DNA from: Kitasatospora sp. GP82
GTDB taxonomy: Bacteria > Actinomycetota > Actinomycetes > Streptomycetales > Streptomycetaceae
Assembly: GCF_029892105.1 (NCBI RefSeq)
Contig: NZ_JARZAJ010000039.1
Location: forward strand, 1 to 60,999
Direction: 5' to 3'
Length of the DNA stretch: 60,999 nucleotides
In this document: piece by piece, positions 7,458-16,405 of the stretch
Layout of the letters: each line of letters starts with the position of its first letter
Numbering within the stretch: position 1 is the stretch's first letter
Notes under the pieces: model-generated
Told to the model about the DNA's origin: nothing
Database searches by the model: none
Seen by the model: only the letters and a program-made list of their open reading frames with translations
Made by a program: the position numbers and the translations under genes

Positions 7458-10208
7458 ATGCAGAGCAGTATCAGGAACGAGATCAGTGGCGGCACCCAGC
7501 ACCAGGTCGTCCAGGTCGGCCACGGCGGCACCGTGAACATCAACCACATCGAACCCCGGCCGACGCCGTCGGCGCTGAACACCTTGCCCAGAGCGGGCGT
7601 GTTCGTCGGCAGGGAGGACGAGCTGGCGCGGTTGCTGGCAGACCTGCGCCCGGCCCCCGGTGGCCGGGCGGAGCCGGTGGTCTCGGTACTCACGGGGATG
7701 GCCGGGGTCGGCAAGACCGCCCTCGCGGTCGCCGCCGGGCACCGGGCCCAGGCGGCGGGCATGTTCGAGGGCGTCCTCTACCTGAACCTGCACGGCTACG
7801 CGCCGGTGCCCGGCGACCGGGTCACCGCCGACCAGGCGGTCAACGCGTGTCTGCGCTGGCTGGGCGTCCCCGACCAGGAGCTCCCGCCGACCGAGGGCGA
7901 GCGGGCGGCCCGCTACCGGGGCATCCTCGCGCGCTGGGCGGAGCAGGGCCGGCGGGTCCTGGTGGTGGCGGACAACGTCTCGTCGATCGACCAGGTGACG
8001 CCGCTGCTGCCGGGCGCTCCGGGGCACCGTGTGCTGGCCACCAGTCGCGACTCCTTCGTCGGTCTCCCCGACGCCGGCCGGCTCGATGTCGAGGTCCTGT
8101 CCGACGGCACCGCCGTGGAACTCCTGGACGCACTGCTCCGCACCCCCGACACGGGCGACGACCGGATCACCGCAGCCGCCGACGACGCTGCCGCCCTCGC
8201 CGGGAAGTGCGGCGGTCTCCCGCTGGCACTGGAGCTCGCAGCCGGTCTGCTCAAGTGCCAACCAGAGCTTTCCGCAGGCCAGTTGGTGCAGCTGCTGGCC
8301 GACGAGGAGTACCGCCTGGACGAACTGGAACTGGGCACGGGCCACCCGGTGCGCGCCGCGTTCGACCTGTCGTACCGGCGGCTCACCGCCGAGCAGTCCC
8401 GGCTCTTCGCCCTGCTCGCCCTGGCCCCGGGGCCACAGGTGAGCATCGAGGCCGCGGCCGCCCTCGCCGGCCTTCCCGTGCGGCGGGCCGGGCAGCTGGT
8501 GAAGTTACTGCGCTGGGCCCATCTGATCCAGGTCGGCGTTCCCGGCGACCACTACCGGTTCCACGACCTGGTCCGGCTGTACGCGGCCGAAGTCGCCGAG
8601 CAGCTGCCCGGGTCGGAGCGCGACTCGGCGACCGACCGGCTCCTCGGCCACTACCTGGGCACCGCCCGGGCCGCGGCCAGCCACCTTGCCGTGACCGAGC
8701 CGGACGACCCGCGGTTCGCCGGACGGTCCGAGGCACTGGAGTGGTTCGAGACCGAACGCCCGGACCTGGTCGCCGCCGTGGCACTGGCCGCGCGCACCGG
8801 ACGGGACGCCCACGCCCGCGATCTCGCCAGCGCGCTCGCCCTCTTCCTCGACATCGGCGTCCACTGGCGCGACCTGGATCTGGTCGTCGGCCTGCGCCTC
8901 GGGGCCACCCGCCGGCTCGCCGACCGCATCGGCGAGGCGCACGCCCTTCGCTCGGTCGGCACCGCCCATCTCAACCAGCGGCGGCTCACGGAGGCGATCT
9001 CGCACTACCGGCAGGCCGCCGCCATCGCGCGGGAGCTGGGCGACCGCGAGTGCGAAGCCTGGTCGCTGAACGGCCTGGGCATCGTCCTCATGACGATGCG
9101 TCAGCACCCGGAGGCGGTGGCCCAGTACCGGGCGGCCCTCACGATCCACACCGAGCTCGGCAACCGCTACGGCCAGGCCGCGGCCCGTCACAACCTCGGG
9201 ATCGCCCTCGGCGACATGCGCCGGTCCGACACCGCCTTCACCTACTACGAGGAGGCCCTCGCCATCTACCGCGAACTGGGCGACCGGTACGGCGAAGGCA
9301 TGGTCCTCACCTCGTGGGGCTGCGACCTCACCGCCGTGGAGCTGTTCGACGAGGCACTCGCGCGCCACAGGCAGGCCCTCGACATCCGCCAGGAGATCGG
9401 CGACCACCACGGCCGCGCCGCGACACTCGTCAACATCGGACTCACCTACTTCCGTCTGCAACGCTCCGCCGATGCCCTCGGCAACTACGAGCAGGCGCTG
9501 GCGCTCTACCGCGAGCTGGGCGATCGCCATGCCGAAGCCCTGAGCCTGGACAACACGGCCTTCGCCAAGACGCAGGCCGGTGCGTTCGAAGCAGCCGTCC
9601 CCGACCACCTGGCGGCCCTGGCGATCCACCAGGAGCTCGGGGACCGCCACGGGGAGGGCTCGGCCCACACCGGACTCGGGCTCGCCTACACCTTCCTGGA
9701 ACGGTTCGACGAGGCTCGCGGCCACCTCCAGCAGGCCGTCACCATCCACCGGGAGACAGCAGACCAGGCCAAGGAAGCCCCGGCTCTCACGCTGCTCGCC
9801 GGCGGCTACTTCGCCTCGGGGCGCTACGACGAGTCCATCGACCACCAGCGCCAGGCCCTCGTCCTCTACCAGGCCCTCGGCGACCGCCCCAGGGAGGGCG
9901 AGTGCCTGGGCGCCCTCGGTGCGGTCTACAGCATGGTCGGCCGTCTCGAGGAGGCCATCACCGCCTACCGGTACGCCCTCGCCATCCACCGGGAGGTCGG
10001 CAACGACTTCGGGGTGAACCTGGCACTCCGCACCATCGCCTCCGTCGCACACGTCATGGGACACCTCGACGAGGCGGCCGAGCTCTACCGGCAGGCCCTG
10101 CCGTGGCTGGAGCAGTCCGGCCTGACCGAGGACGCCGCCGCGGTCCGGGCCGTGCTGGCCGAACTCCGCCCGCCCGAGACCCCGGACGGCACCGGCCCGC
10201 GCCCCTGA
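7458..10208 (+). CDS. STAND/NLR-like protein: amyloid-like motif, NB-ARC ATPase, TPR array
   Basis: 916 residues. Residues 1-30 hold NEISGGTQHQVVQVGHGG, with VQVG at 18-21, the core seen in RHIM-like amyloid signalling motifs that sit at the N-terminus of bacterial NLR proteins. Next is an NB-ARC domain: Walker A GMAGVGKT at 80-87, a Walker B-like VLVVADNV, a sensor RVLATSRD, GLPLALELAAGLL and a winged-helix FHDLVRLYA near 375. From about 480 to 890 are roughly ten TPR units of about 40 residues with ELGDRxGE linkers. Such signal-transducing ATPases oligomerise on ligand binding; in bacteria several act in phage defence or cell-death signalling, and in Streptomyces some are regulators. No effector domain is fused, so the N-terminal motif may template a separate effector. 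Codon 350 is TTA (8505-8507). ATG 7458 begins right before the motif. Confidence 0.9.
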   Translation: MQSSIRNEISGGTQHQVVQVGHGGTVNINHIEPRPTPSALNTLPRAGVFVGREDELARLLADLRPAPGGRAEPVVSVLTGMAGVGKTALAVAAGHRAQAAGMFEGVLYLNLHGYAPVPGDRVTADQAVNACLRWLGVPDQELPPTEGERAARYRGILARWAEQGRRVLVVADNVSSIDQVTPLLPGAPGHRVLATSRDSFVGLPDAGRLDVEVLSDGTAVELLDALLRTPDTGDDRITAAADDAAALAGKCGGLPLALELAAGLLKCQPELSAGQLVQLLADEEYRLDELELGTGHPVRAAFDLSYRRLTAEQSRLFALLALAPGPQVSIEAAAALAGLPVRRAGQLVKLLRWAHLIQVGVPGDHYRFHDLVRLYAAEVAEQLPGSERDSATDRLLGHYLGTARAAASHLAVTEPDDPRFAGRSEALEWFETERPDLVAAVALAARTGRDAHARDLASALALFLDIGVHWRDLDLVVGLRLGATRRLADRIGEAHALRSVGTAHLNQRRLTEAISHYRQAAAIARELGDRECEAWSLNGLGIVLMTMRQHPEAVAQYRAALTIHTELGNRYGQAAARHNLGIALGDMRRSDTAFTYYEEALAIYRELGDRYGEGMVLTSWGCDLTAVELFDEALARHRQALDIRQEIGDHHGRAATLVNIGLTYFRLQRSADALGNYEQALALYRELGDRHAEALSLDNTAFAKTQAGAFEAAVPDHLAALAIHQELGDRHGEGSAHTGLGLAYTFLERFDEARGHLQQAVTIHRETADQAKEAPALTLLAGGYFASGRYDESIDHQRQALVLYQALGDRPREGECLGALGAVYSMVGRLEEAITAYRYALAIHREVGNDFGVNLALRTIASVAHVMGHLDEAAELYRQALPWLEQSGLTEDAAAVRAVLAELRPPETPDGTGPRP

Positions 10209-10251
10209 CCGGACGCCGGGCCGCCGCGGCGGGCCCCGCCGAGGACGGCAT

Positions 10252-10293
10252 CCGTGCACCACCCGCAGGCGCAGGGCCCCGGGTGGTGCACGG
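10252..10293. terminator. Bidirectional terminator between convergent genes
   Basis: Perfect 14-bp stem, 10252-10265 with 10280-10293 (arm CCGTGCACCACCCG), 14-base loop. It lies between the STAND gene (+) and the NlpC/P60 gene (-). Confidence 0.8.
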
Positions 10294-10343
10294 CCGACCG
10301 GGTCACCGGGACCGTCCGGATCGGTCTGCCCCGGTGGCCGGGG

Positions 10344-11456
10344 TCAGTTCATGCCGTTGCGCCGGTACGGCAGGTACGGGTGCCCGGCGGCGGCCTCGGA
10401 GCCCGCGTCGCCGGAGTAGTACGGGTACGGGATCACGTGCGAGACCGTGCCCTGGGAGCCGTTGTCCTCCAGTGCTATGTACTTGGTGTGGGCGGCGTCG
10501 GCCCAGCCGCCGAACAGGACCGTGTGGTCGCCCGCGATCAGTGCGTCACCGGGCTGGAGATCGTCCTTGGTGATCCGGTGGGCGACGCTCGACTCCATCA
10601 GGCCCCAGGTGTTGAGGCCCGGGGTCTCCAGTCCCCAGGCAGCCGAGACGAAGCCGGAGCAGTCGTCCCGGTATCCGTTGGTGAAGGCCGACTGGCTGTA
10701 GCCGATCCGGTGGCGGACGCGGTCGAGGGCGCGGTCGAGGGCCTCCTTGCGGTCCTGGGAGAGGCCGTCGGTGTTGGGCTCGGTCTCGATGCCCGCACCG
10801 GTGGTGGTGTGGTGCTTGCCGGGGGACCAGGCGTCCCAGTTGCCGGTGGTCTTCCAGTCGCCGGTGCCCTGCCCGGAGGGGTAGCTGTCACTGCCGCCAC
10901 CGCCACCGCCACCACCGCCTTCGCCGCCACCGTGGCTGCCGCCTCCGCCACCGCCGCCACCGTGGCTGCCGCCTCCGCCACCGCCGCCACCGTGGCTGCC
11001 CCCGCCACCGCCACCGCCACCACCGTGGCTGCCGCCTCCGCCACCACCGCCGCCACGGCCGCTCGGCTTGGGGCTGGTGGGCGGGGGAGTCGGGTCCTTG
11101 ACCTTGCCAAGACCCTCCTTGATCTTCTGCTCGGCCTGCTCGTACTCCTTGATCACGAGCTGGATCTTCTGCGCGTCGTCGGCCAGTTCCTTGGTCAGCT
11201 GCGTCTTGAGCTGGCCGAGTGCATCGGCCCGCTGCTGGATCTCCCGTACGTCCTGCACCACCTGGTACGCGGCACCGAGCCCGGCGATCCCGGCCAGCGG
11301 GCTGGCGGCCAGGTCGATCTCCGCCGCGCGAGCGATCGTCGAGCGGATGCTCGCCAGCTTCGCGTTGAACTCCTCCATCTTCTGGCTGAGTTCGTGCCAG
11401 TCCCGCTGGATCTTCGCCAGATCCTGCAGCTCTACCCCGAACTGGTCGCTACCCAT
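10344..11456 (-). CDS. WXG100-like helical domain fused to NlpC/P60-type hydrolase
   Basis: 370 residues from ATG 11456 (GTG 11468 is the alternative; AGAGGG lies before both). The N-terminal 125 residues are helical with heptads and look like an ESX/WXG100-superfamily hairpin. Residues about 125-195 are a Gly-rich linker with SHGGG repeats. The C-terminal domain has GYRDDCSGFVSAAWGL (Cys about 266), AGDHTVLFGG (His about 311) and a polar ALEDNGS, the Cys-His-polar set of NlpC/P60 or CHAP peptidoglycan hydrolases or amidases. There is no Sec or Tat signal, so export by a type VII system is the likely route. The gene follows a WXG100 gene with 36 bp between them. It could be a cell-wall remodelling enzyme or a contact toxin; no immunity gene is evident. 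Confidence 0.82.
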   Translation of the reverse strand: MGSDQFGVELQDLAKIQRDWHELSQKMEEFNAKLASIRSTIARAAEIDLAASPLAGIAGLGAAYQVVQDVREIQQRADALGQLKTQLTKELADDAQKIQLVIKEYEQAEQKIKEGLGKVKDPTPPPTSPKPSGRGGGGGGGGSHGGGGGGGGGSHGGGGGGGGSHGGGGGGGGSHGGGEGGGGGGGGGSDSYPSGQGTGDWKTTGNWDAWSPGKHHTTTGAGIETEPNTDGLSQDRKEALDRALDRVRHRIGYSQSAFTNGYRDDCSGFVSAAWGLETPGLNTWGLMESSVAHRITKDDLQPGDALIAGDHTVLFGGWADAAHTKYIALEDNGSQGTVSHVIPYPYYSGDAGSEAAAGHPYLPYRRNGMN

Positions 11457-11492
11457 GCGATCCACCACCCTCTACGCCCGACACCAGCGGGA

Positions 11493-11843
11493 TCAGAACA
11501 CGTTGTTGAGACTCTTGACGGACTTGCTGAGACCGTCCAACTCGTCGGCGACGGTCGCGATCTCGCGGACCCGGCCATGGGCGTGGTCGACGAAGGCGTC
11601 GGACGCCGGGCCGTGCCAGGTGAGTTGGCCAAGGGCCGTGTTGATGTCCTTGCCCAGCGCGTCCACCTGCTTGCCGAGTTCGGCCAGCTCCGCGGCGATC
11701 TTCTCCAGATCGCCCGCTCCGAACATCTCGTTCAGCGCCCAGTGGGCGATCTCGGCGGGCGCCATGACGATGTCCTTGCCCACCTTGGCGACATCGCCCA
11801 CGAGGTCCTTGGTGTCGTCCCACGCCTCACTGAAGAAGTTCAT
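11493..11843 (-). CDS. WXG100-superfamily protein
   Basis: 116 residues from ATG 11843, preceded by GGGGGAGCGGGA. Helical throughout, with a central turn QLTWHGPASDAF that corresponds to the WxG motif between two helices of ESAT-6/CFP-10-like proteins. A short amphipathic start (NFFSEAWDDTKDLVGD) precedes it. The family acts as substrates or chaperones of type VII (ESX) secretion, usually as dimers. It is first in a two-gene unit with the NlpC/P60 protein and probably pairs with the WXG-like N-terminal half of that protein. The secretion machine (EccC, EccD) is not in the window. Confidence 0.8.
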   Translation of the reverse strand: MNFFSEAWDDTKDLVGDVAKVGKDIVMAPAEIAHWALNEMFGAGDLEKIAAELAELGKQVDALGKDINTALGQLTWHGPASDAFVDHAHGRVREIATVADELDGLSKSVKSLNNVF

Positions 11844-12220
11844 TCCCGCTCCCCCGTACACACGTGTGCACCCTGATAACCCATCATGAGGCTAACCGAA
11901 CGCTCACCCGCCGGGGAGAGCGGCCCACGAGGTCCTACCAGCCCTTTGCCCAACGGCAGAGCGAGGTGCCCGACCGGCGGAAGCAGTGCCCGACCGGCGG
12001 CGGGGGTGTTCGACCGACGCCGAGTGTGCCCGCCACGCGACCCGAACCCCTCACTGTTCCGCCCACAGTTGATCAAGAAGAGGCCCGCGCCTCGGGGGAA
12101 TCCCAGCCGCACACGTACCCGCCGCCCTGCCACCCGGCCGTACAGGCGATCGGTCTGTGACACTGGAGGAGCTCGAAAACCGAGGTGCGCCTGCCTGTGC
12201 CTCCTTGCGAACCTAGAGGG
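11844..12220. promoter_or_regulatory. Divergent promoter region with 20-bp phased repeats
   Basis: 377 bp between the WXG100 unit and hrpA. Four copies of a GTGCCCGACCGGCGG-like element start at 11966, 11986, 12006 and 12026, exactly 20 bp apart: the first two are identical for 15 bases, the third and fourth are diverged, and a weaker TTGCCC copy sits at 11946. Two-turn spacing on one face of the helix fits a cooperative operator array. Which gene it serves is unknown. Confidence 0.6.
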
Positions 12221-15200
12221 ATGTCCGCAGTGAGTTCTCCCGTAGCCCAGCCCACCGATGCGCCCACCATCGGGGGGCTGGCAGCCCGTCTGACCGAGCT
12301 CACGATCCGCGATCAGCAGCGGATCGGCCGGAGGCTGGACGGTGCGCGGCGGGTCCGCAAGCCGGAGGCCCGGCAGAAGATCGCCGAGGAGCTGACGGCG
12401 GAGATCGAGAAGGCCGAGCTGCGCGTCCAGCAGCGTCGCGAGGCCGTACCGGCGATCTCGTACCCGCAGGAGCTGCCGGTCAGCCAGAAGAAGGACGAGA
12501 TCCTCGCCGCGATCCGGGACCACCAGGTGGTGATCGTGGCCGGTGAGACGGGGTCCGGCAAGACCACCCAGATCCCGAAGATCTGTCTGGAGCTGGGCCG
12601 TGGCGTCCGGGGCCTGGTCGGCCACACCCAGCCGCGCCGGATCGCCGCCCGTACGGTGGCCGAGCGGGTGGCCGAGGAGCTGAACACCCCGCTGGGCGAG
12701 GCGGTCGGCTGGAAGGTCCGGTTCACCGACCAGGTCGGCCAGGACACCCTGGTCAAGCTGATGACGGACGGCATCCTGCTGGCCGAGATCCAGACGGACC
12801 GCGAGCTGCGCCAGTACGACACCCTGATCATCGACGAGGCGCACGAGCGCAGCCTCAACATCGACTTCATCCTCGGGTACGTCAAGCAGCTGCTCCCGCG
12901 CCGCCCCGACCTCAAGGTCGTGATCACCTCGGCGACGATCGACCCGGAGCGCTTCGCCGCCCACTTCGGCGACGCCCCGATCGTCGAGGTCTCCGGCCGC
13001 ACCTACCCGGTCGAGGTCCGCTACCGCCCGATCCTGGAGGAGGGGGAGAGCGAGGAGGACATCGACCGGGACCGCGACCAGGTCCAGGCGATCTGCGAGG
13101 CGGCCCGGGAACTCCAGGCCGAGGGGCCCGGCGACATCCTGGTCTTCCTCTCCGGCGAGCGGGAGATCCGCGACACCGCCGACGCGCTGAACAAGCTCAA
13201 CCTGAAGTTCACCGAGGTCCTGCCGCTCTACGCCCGCCTCAGCTCGGCCGAGCAGCACCGCGTCTTCCAGCGCTCCAACAGCCGCCGGATCGTGCTGGCG
13301 ACCAACGTCGCCGAGACCTCGCTCACCGTCCCCGGCATCAAGTACGTGATCGACCCGGGCACCGCCCGGATCTCCCGCTACAGCCACCGCACCAAGGTGC
13401 AGCGCCTGCCGATCGAGGCGGTCAGCCAGGCCAGCGCCAACCAGCGCAAGGGCCGCTGCGGCCGTACCTCGGACGGTATCTGCATCCGGCTGTACTCGGA
13501 GGAGGACTTCCTCTCCCGCCCGGAGTTCACCGACGCGGAGATCCTCCGCACCAACCTGGCCTCCGTCATCCTCCAGATGACCGCCGCCGGGCTCGGCGAC
13601 ATCTCCGCCTTCCCGTTCCTGGACCCGCCGGACTCCCGCAACATCAAGGACGGCGTCAACCTGCTCCACGAGCTGGGCGCCCTCGATCCGGCCGAGAAGG
13701 ACCCGCGCAAGCGGCTGACGGGCCTGGGCCGCAAGCTGGCCCAGCTGCCGGTGGACCCGCGGATGGCCCGCATGGTGCTGGAGGCCGACCGCCTGGGCTG
13801 CGTACGCGACGTGATGGTGATCGCCGCCGCGCTCTCCATCCAGGACCCGCGCGAACGCCCCGCCGAGAAGCGCCAGGTGGCCGACGAGCGGCACCGCCGC
13901 TTCAGCTCGGAGACCTCCGACTTCCTCTCGTATCTGGCGATGTGGCGGTACGTCAAGGAGCAGCAGCGCGAGCTGTCCTCGTCTGCCTTCCGCCGGATGT
14001 GCAAGTCCGAGTTCCTGAACTACCTGCGGATACGCGAATGGCAGGACATCTACACCCAGCTGCGTACGGTGGCCAAGCAGCTCGGCGTCACGATCGAGGA
14101 GCCCCACGACGACGCCGAGCCGGACGCCGACCGGATCCACCAGGCGCTGCTCTCCGGTCTGCTCTCGCACATCGGCCTGTTCGACGTGGAGAAGCGCGAG
14201 TACGGCGGTGCGCGCGGCGCCCGCTTCGCCGTCTTCCCCGGCTCGGGGCTGTTCAAGAAGCCGCCGCGCTGGGTGATGTCGGCCGAGCTCGTCGAGACGT
14301 CCCGGCTCTGGGCCAGGATCAACGCGAAGATCGAGCCCGAGTGGGTGGAGCCGCTGGCCAGCCACCTGATCAAGAAGAGCTACAGCGAGCCGCACTGGGA
14401 GAAGAAGTCCGGCGCGGTGCTGGCGTACGAGAAGGTCACCCTCTACGGGGTGCCGATCGTCGCCCAGCGGAAGGTGAACTACGGGCGGATCGACCCCGAG
14501 CTCTGCCGCGAACTCTTCATCCGCAACGCCCTGGTGGAGGGCGACTGGGAGACCCACCACAAGTTCTTCGCGGAGAACCGCCGGCTGCTCTCCGAGGTGG
14601 CGGAGCTGGAGAACCGGGCCCGCCGCCGGGACATCCTGGTGGACGACCAGACCCTGTTCGACTTCTACGACTCCCGGCTGCCCGAGGAGATCGTCTCCAC
14701 CCGGCACTTCGACTCCTGGTGGAAGCAGGCCCGGCACGAGCAGCCGGACCTGCTCAACTTCGAGAAGTCGATGCTGATCAACGACTCGGCGGACGGCGTC
14801 ACCGAGGAGGATTACCCGGACTACTGGCAGCAGGGCAAGCTGCGGTTCAAGCTGACCTACCAGTTCGAGCCGGGCAGCGACGCGGACGGCGTGACCGTCC
14901 ACATCCCGCTGCCGGTCCTCAACCAGGTCACCGCGGAGGGCTTCGACTGGCAGATCCCCGGCCTGCGGGCGGAGCTGGTCACCGCGTACATCCGGTCCCT
15001 GCCCAAGGCGGTCCGGCGCAACTTCGTGCCCGCCCCGGACTTCGCGGCGGCCGCACTGCGCCAGGTGAAGGAACGTCAGGAGCCCTTGCTGCCCACCCTG
15101 GAGCGGATCCTGCACCGCATGTCGGCGATCCCGATCCCGCCGGAGGCCTGGGACGACGAGCGGGTGCCCGACCACCTGAAGGTGACCTTCCGGGTGGTGG

Positions 15201-16204
15201 ACGGCAAGCGGAAGCTGGCCGAGTCCAAGGACCTGGAGGACCTGCGGCTCCAGCTGAAGCCCAAGCTGAAGGAGACGCTCTCCAGCGCGGCCTCCGGGCA
15301 GGGCATCGAGCGCGGCGGGCTCACCGCCTGGCCGGCCGACCTGCCGGTGCTTCAGCGCACCTTCGAGCAGCGCTCGCGCGGGCACTCGCTGCGCGCGTAC
15401 CCGGCGCTGGTGGACGAGGGCTCCTCGGTGGGCATCCGGCTCTTCGACACACCCGAGGCGCAGCACCAGGCGATGTGGGCCGGCACCCGGCGGCTGCTGA
15501 CGCTCACCGTTCCCTCGCCCGCCAAGGCCATCCAGGGCCGCCTTGGCAACCAGGCGAAGCTGGCCCTCTCCTACAACCCGCACGGGTCGGTCACCGCGCT
15601 CTTCGAGGACATCGTCTCGGCCGCCGTGGACCGGCTGATGACCCTGAACGGCGGCCCCGCCTGGGACGAGGCGGCCTTCACCAAGCTGTACGACAAGGTG
15701 CGGGCGGATCTCTACGACCTGTCCGCGGACACCACCCTGAAGACGGCCACCGCGCTGATCGCCTTCCACAAGGCGTCCACCCGCCTGAAGTCGGTCTCCA
15801 GCCCGGTGCTGCTGACGGCGGTCAACGACATCCGACTGCACCTCACCTCGCTGATCCACCCGCCCGCCAAGGACAGTGCGGGCTTCGTCACCGCGACCGG
15901 CTGGCAGCGGCTGCCCGACCTGAAGCGCTATCTGCTCGCCGTGGACCGGCGCCTGGAGGCGCTGCCCAACCACCCCCAGCGCGACCTGCTGCATCTGCAC
16001 AAGGTCCAGCAGGTGCAGGACGCCTACGGCGAGCTGCTGGCCAAGGTGCCGGCCGGGCGTGAGCCCTCGCCGGAGCTGCGGGCCGTCCGCTGGATGATCG
16101 AGGAGCTGCGGGTGAGCTTCTTCGCCCAGGGCCTGGGCACCCCGACCCCGGTCTCCGAGAAGCGCATCCTCAAGGCGATGGAGGCTGCCGCCGCCACGAT
16201 CTGA
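12221..16204 (+). CDS. hrpA: ATP-dependent RNA helicase HrpA
   Basis: 1327 residues, the usual HrpA size. Walker A GETGSGKT, TQPRRIAA, DEAH in IIDEAHERS, SATI, ATNVAETSLT and QRKGRCGR are in order in the first about 450 residues, followed by the winged-helix and HA2 domains, an OB-like segment and the long C-terminal DUF3418 region. HrpA is a cytoplasmic DEAH helicase; in other bacteria it processes mRNA and rescues stalled ribosomes. ATG 12221 abuts AGAGGG with no spacer, so GTG 12230 or the upstream GTG 12185 (with GGAGGAG before it) could be used instead. A tRNA-Asp gene follows at 16291. The very long open frame on the opposite strand (11840-16255) is a high-GC shadow. Confidence 0.96.
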   Translation: MSAVSSPVAQPTDAPTIGGLAARLTELTIRDQQRIGRRLDGARRVRKPEARQKIAEELTAEIEKAELRVQQRREAVPAISYPQELPVSQKKDEILAAIRDHQVVIVAGETGSGKTTQIPKICLELGRGVRGLVGHTQPRRIAARTVAERVAEELNTPLGEAVGWKVRFTDQVGQDTLVKLMTDGILLAEIQTDRELRQYDTLIIDEAHERSLNIDFILGYVKQLLPRRPDLKVVITSATIDPERFAAHFGDAPIVEVSGRTYPVEVRYRPILEEGESEEDIDRDRDQVQAICEAARELQAEGPGDILVFLSGEREIRDTADALNKLNLKFTEVLPLYARLSSAEQHRVFQRSNSRRIVLATNVAETSLTVPGIKYVIDPGTARISRYSHRTKVQRLPIEAVSQASANQRKGRCGRTSDGICIRLYSEEDFLSRPEFTDAEILRTNLASVILQMTAAGLGDISAFPFLDPPDSRNIKDGVNLLHELGALDPAEKDPRKRLTGLGRKLAQLPVDPRMARMVLEADRLGCVRDVMVIAAALSIQDPRERPAEKRQVADERHRRFSSETSDFLSYLAMWRYVKEQQRELSSSAFRRMCKSEFLNYLRIREWQDIYTQLRTVAKQLGVTIEEPHDDAEPDADRIHQALLSGLLSHIGLFDVEKREYGGARGARFAVFPGSGLFKKPPRWVMSAELVETSRLWARINAKIEPEWVEPLASHLIKKSYSEPHWEKKSGAVLAYEKVTLYGVPIVAQRKVNYGRIDPELCRELFIRNALVEGDWETHHKFFAENRRLLSEVAELENRARRRDILVDDQTLFDFYDSRLPEEIVSTRHFDSWWKQARHEQPDLLNFEKSMLINDSADGVTEEDYPDYWQQGKLRFKLTYQFEPGSDADGVTVHIPLPVLNQVTAEGFDWQIPGLRAELVTAYIRSLPKAVRRNFVPAPDFAAAALRQVKERQEPLLPTLERILHRMSAIPIPPEAWDDERVPDHLKVTFRVVDGKRKLAESKDLEDLRLQLKPKLKETLSSAASGQGIERGGLTAWPADLPVLQRTFEQRSRGHSLRAYPALVDEGSSVGIRLFDTPEAQHQAMWAGTRRLLTLTVPSPAKAIQGRLGNQAKLALSYNPHGSVTALFEDIVSAAVDRLMTLNGGPAWDEAAFTKLYDKVRADLYDLSADTTLKTATALIAFHKASTRLKSVSSPVLLTAVNDIRLHLTSLIHPPAKDSAGFVTATGWQRLPDLKRYLLAVDRRLEALPNHPQRDLLHLHKVQQVQDAYGELLAKVPAGREPSPELRAVRWMIEELRVSFFAQGLGTPTPVSEKRILKAMEAAAATI

Positions 16205-16243
16205 GCCAGTTCGACCTGGGGGCCACAGATGCAGTACGATCTG

Positions 16244-16276
16244 TCTTGTTCGCACAGCGCAAGCGAGTGAACAAGA
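16244..16276. promoter_or_regulatory. Inverted repeat upstream of tRNA-Asp
   Basis: TCTTGTTC (16244-16251) and GAACAAGA (16269-16276) are perfect 8-bp inverted arms with a 17-base spacer, between the hrpA stop and tRNA-Asp. It could be a weak hrpA terminator or a site in the tRNA leader; TACGAT at 16235-16240 is a possible -10 box. Confidence 0.45.
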
Positions 16277-16290
16277 GATCAGAACACTCT

Positions 16291-16364
16291 GGTCCCGTGG
16301 AGCAGTTGGTTAGCTCGCCACCCTGTCAAGGTGGAGGTCGCGGGTTCAAGTCCCGTCGGGATCG
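16291..16364 (+). tRNA. tRNA-Asp (GUC), copy 2
   Basis: The sequence is identical over all 74 bases to 5289-5362, including acceptor and discriminator, but the flanks differ. It is a single-tRNA unit with its own terminator. Confidence 0.97.
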
Positions 16365-16373
16365 CAAGTGATG

Positions 16374-16405
16374 AGAGGCCCGGAGCCGTAAGGCTCCGGG
16401 CCTCT
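16374..16405 (+). terminator. Terminator of tRNA-Asp
   Basis: 14-bp perfect stem (16374-16387 with 16392-16405), loop GTAA, T-containing tail TGTGTTGTGG. Confidence 0.9.

Noticed and set aside
5600..12000. tRNA-anchored integrative element next to the tRNA cluster
   Set aside because: No integrase, excisionase or second att copy of a tRNA 3' end was found, despite accessory genes nearby.
11840..16255. A 1471-codon open frame opposite hrpA
   Set aside because: High GC makes the opposite strand of long genes open; composition follows hrpA codon positions and no motif is visible.
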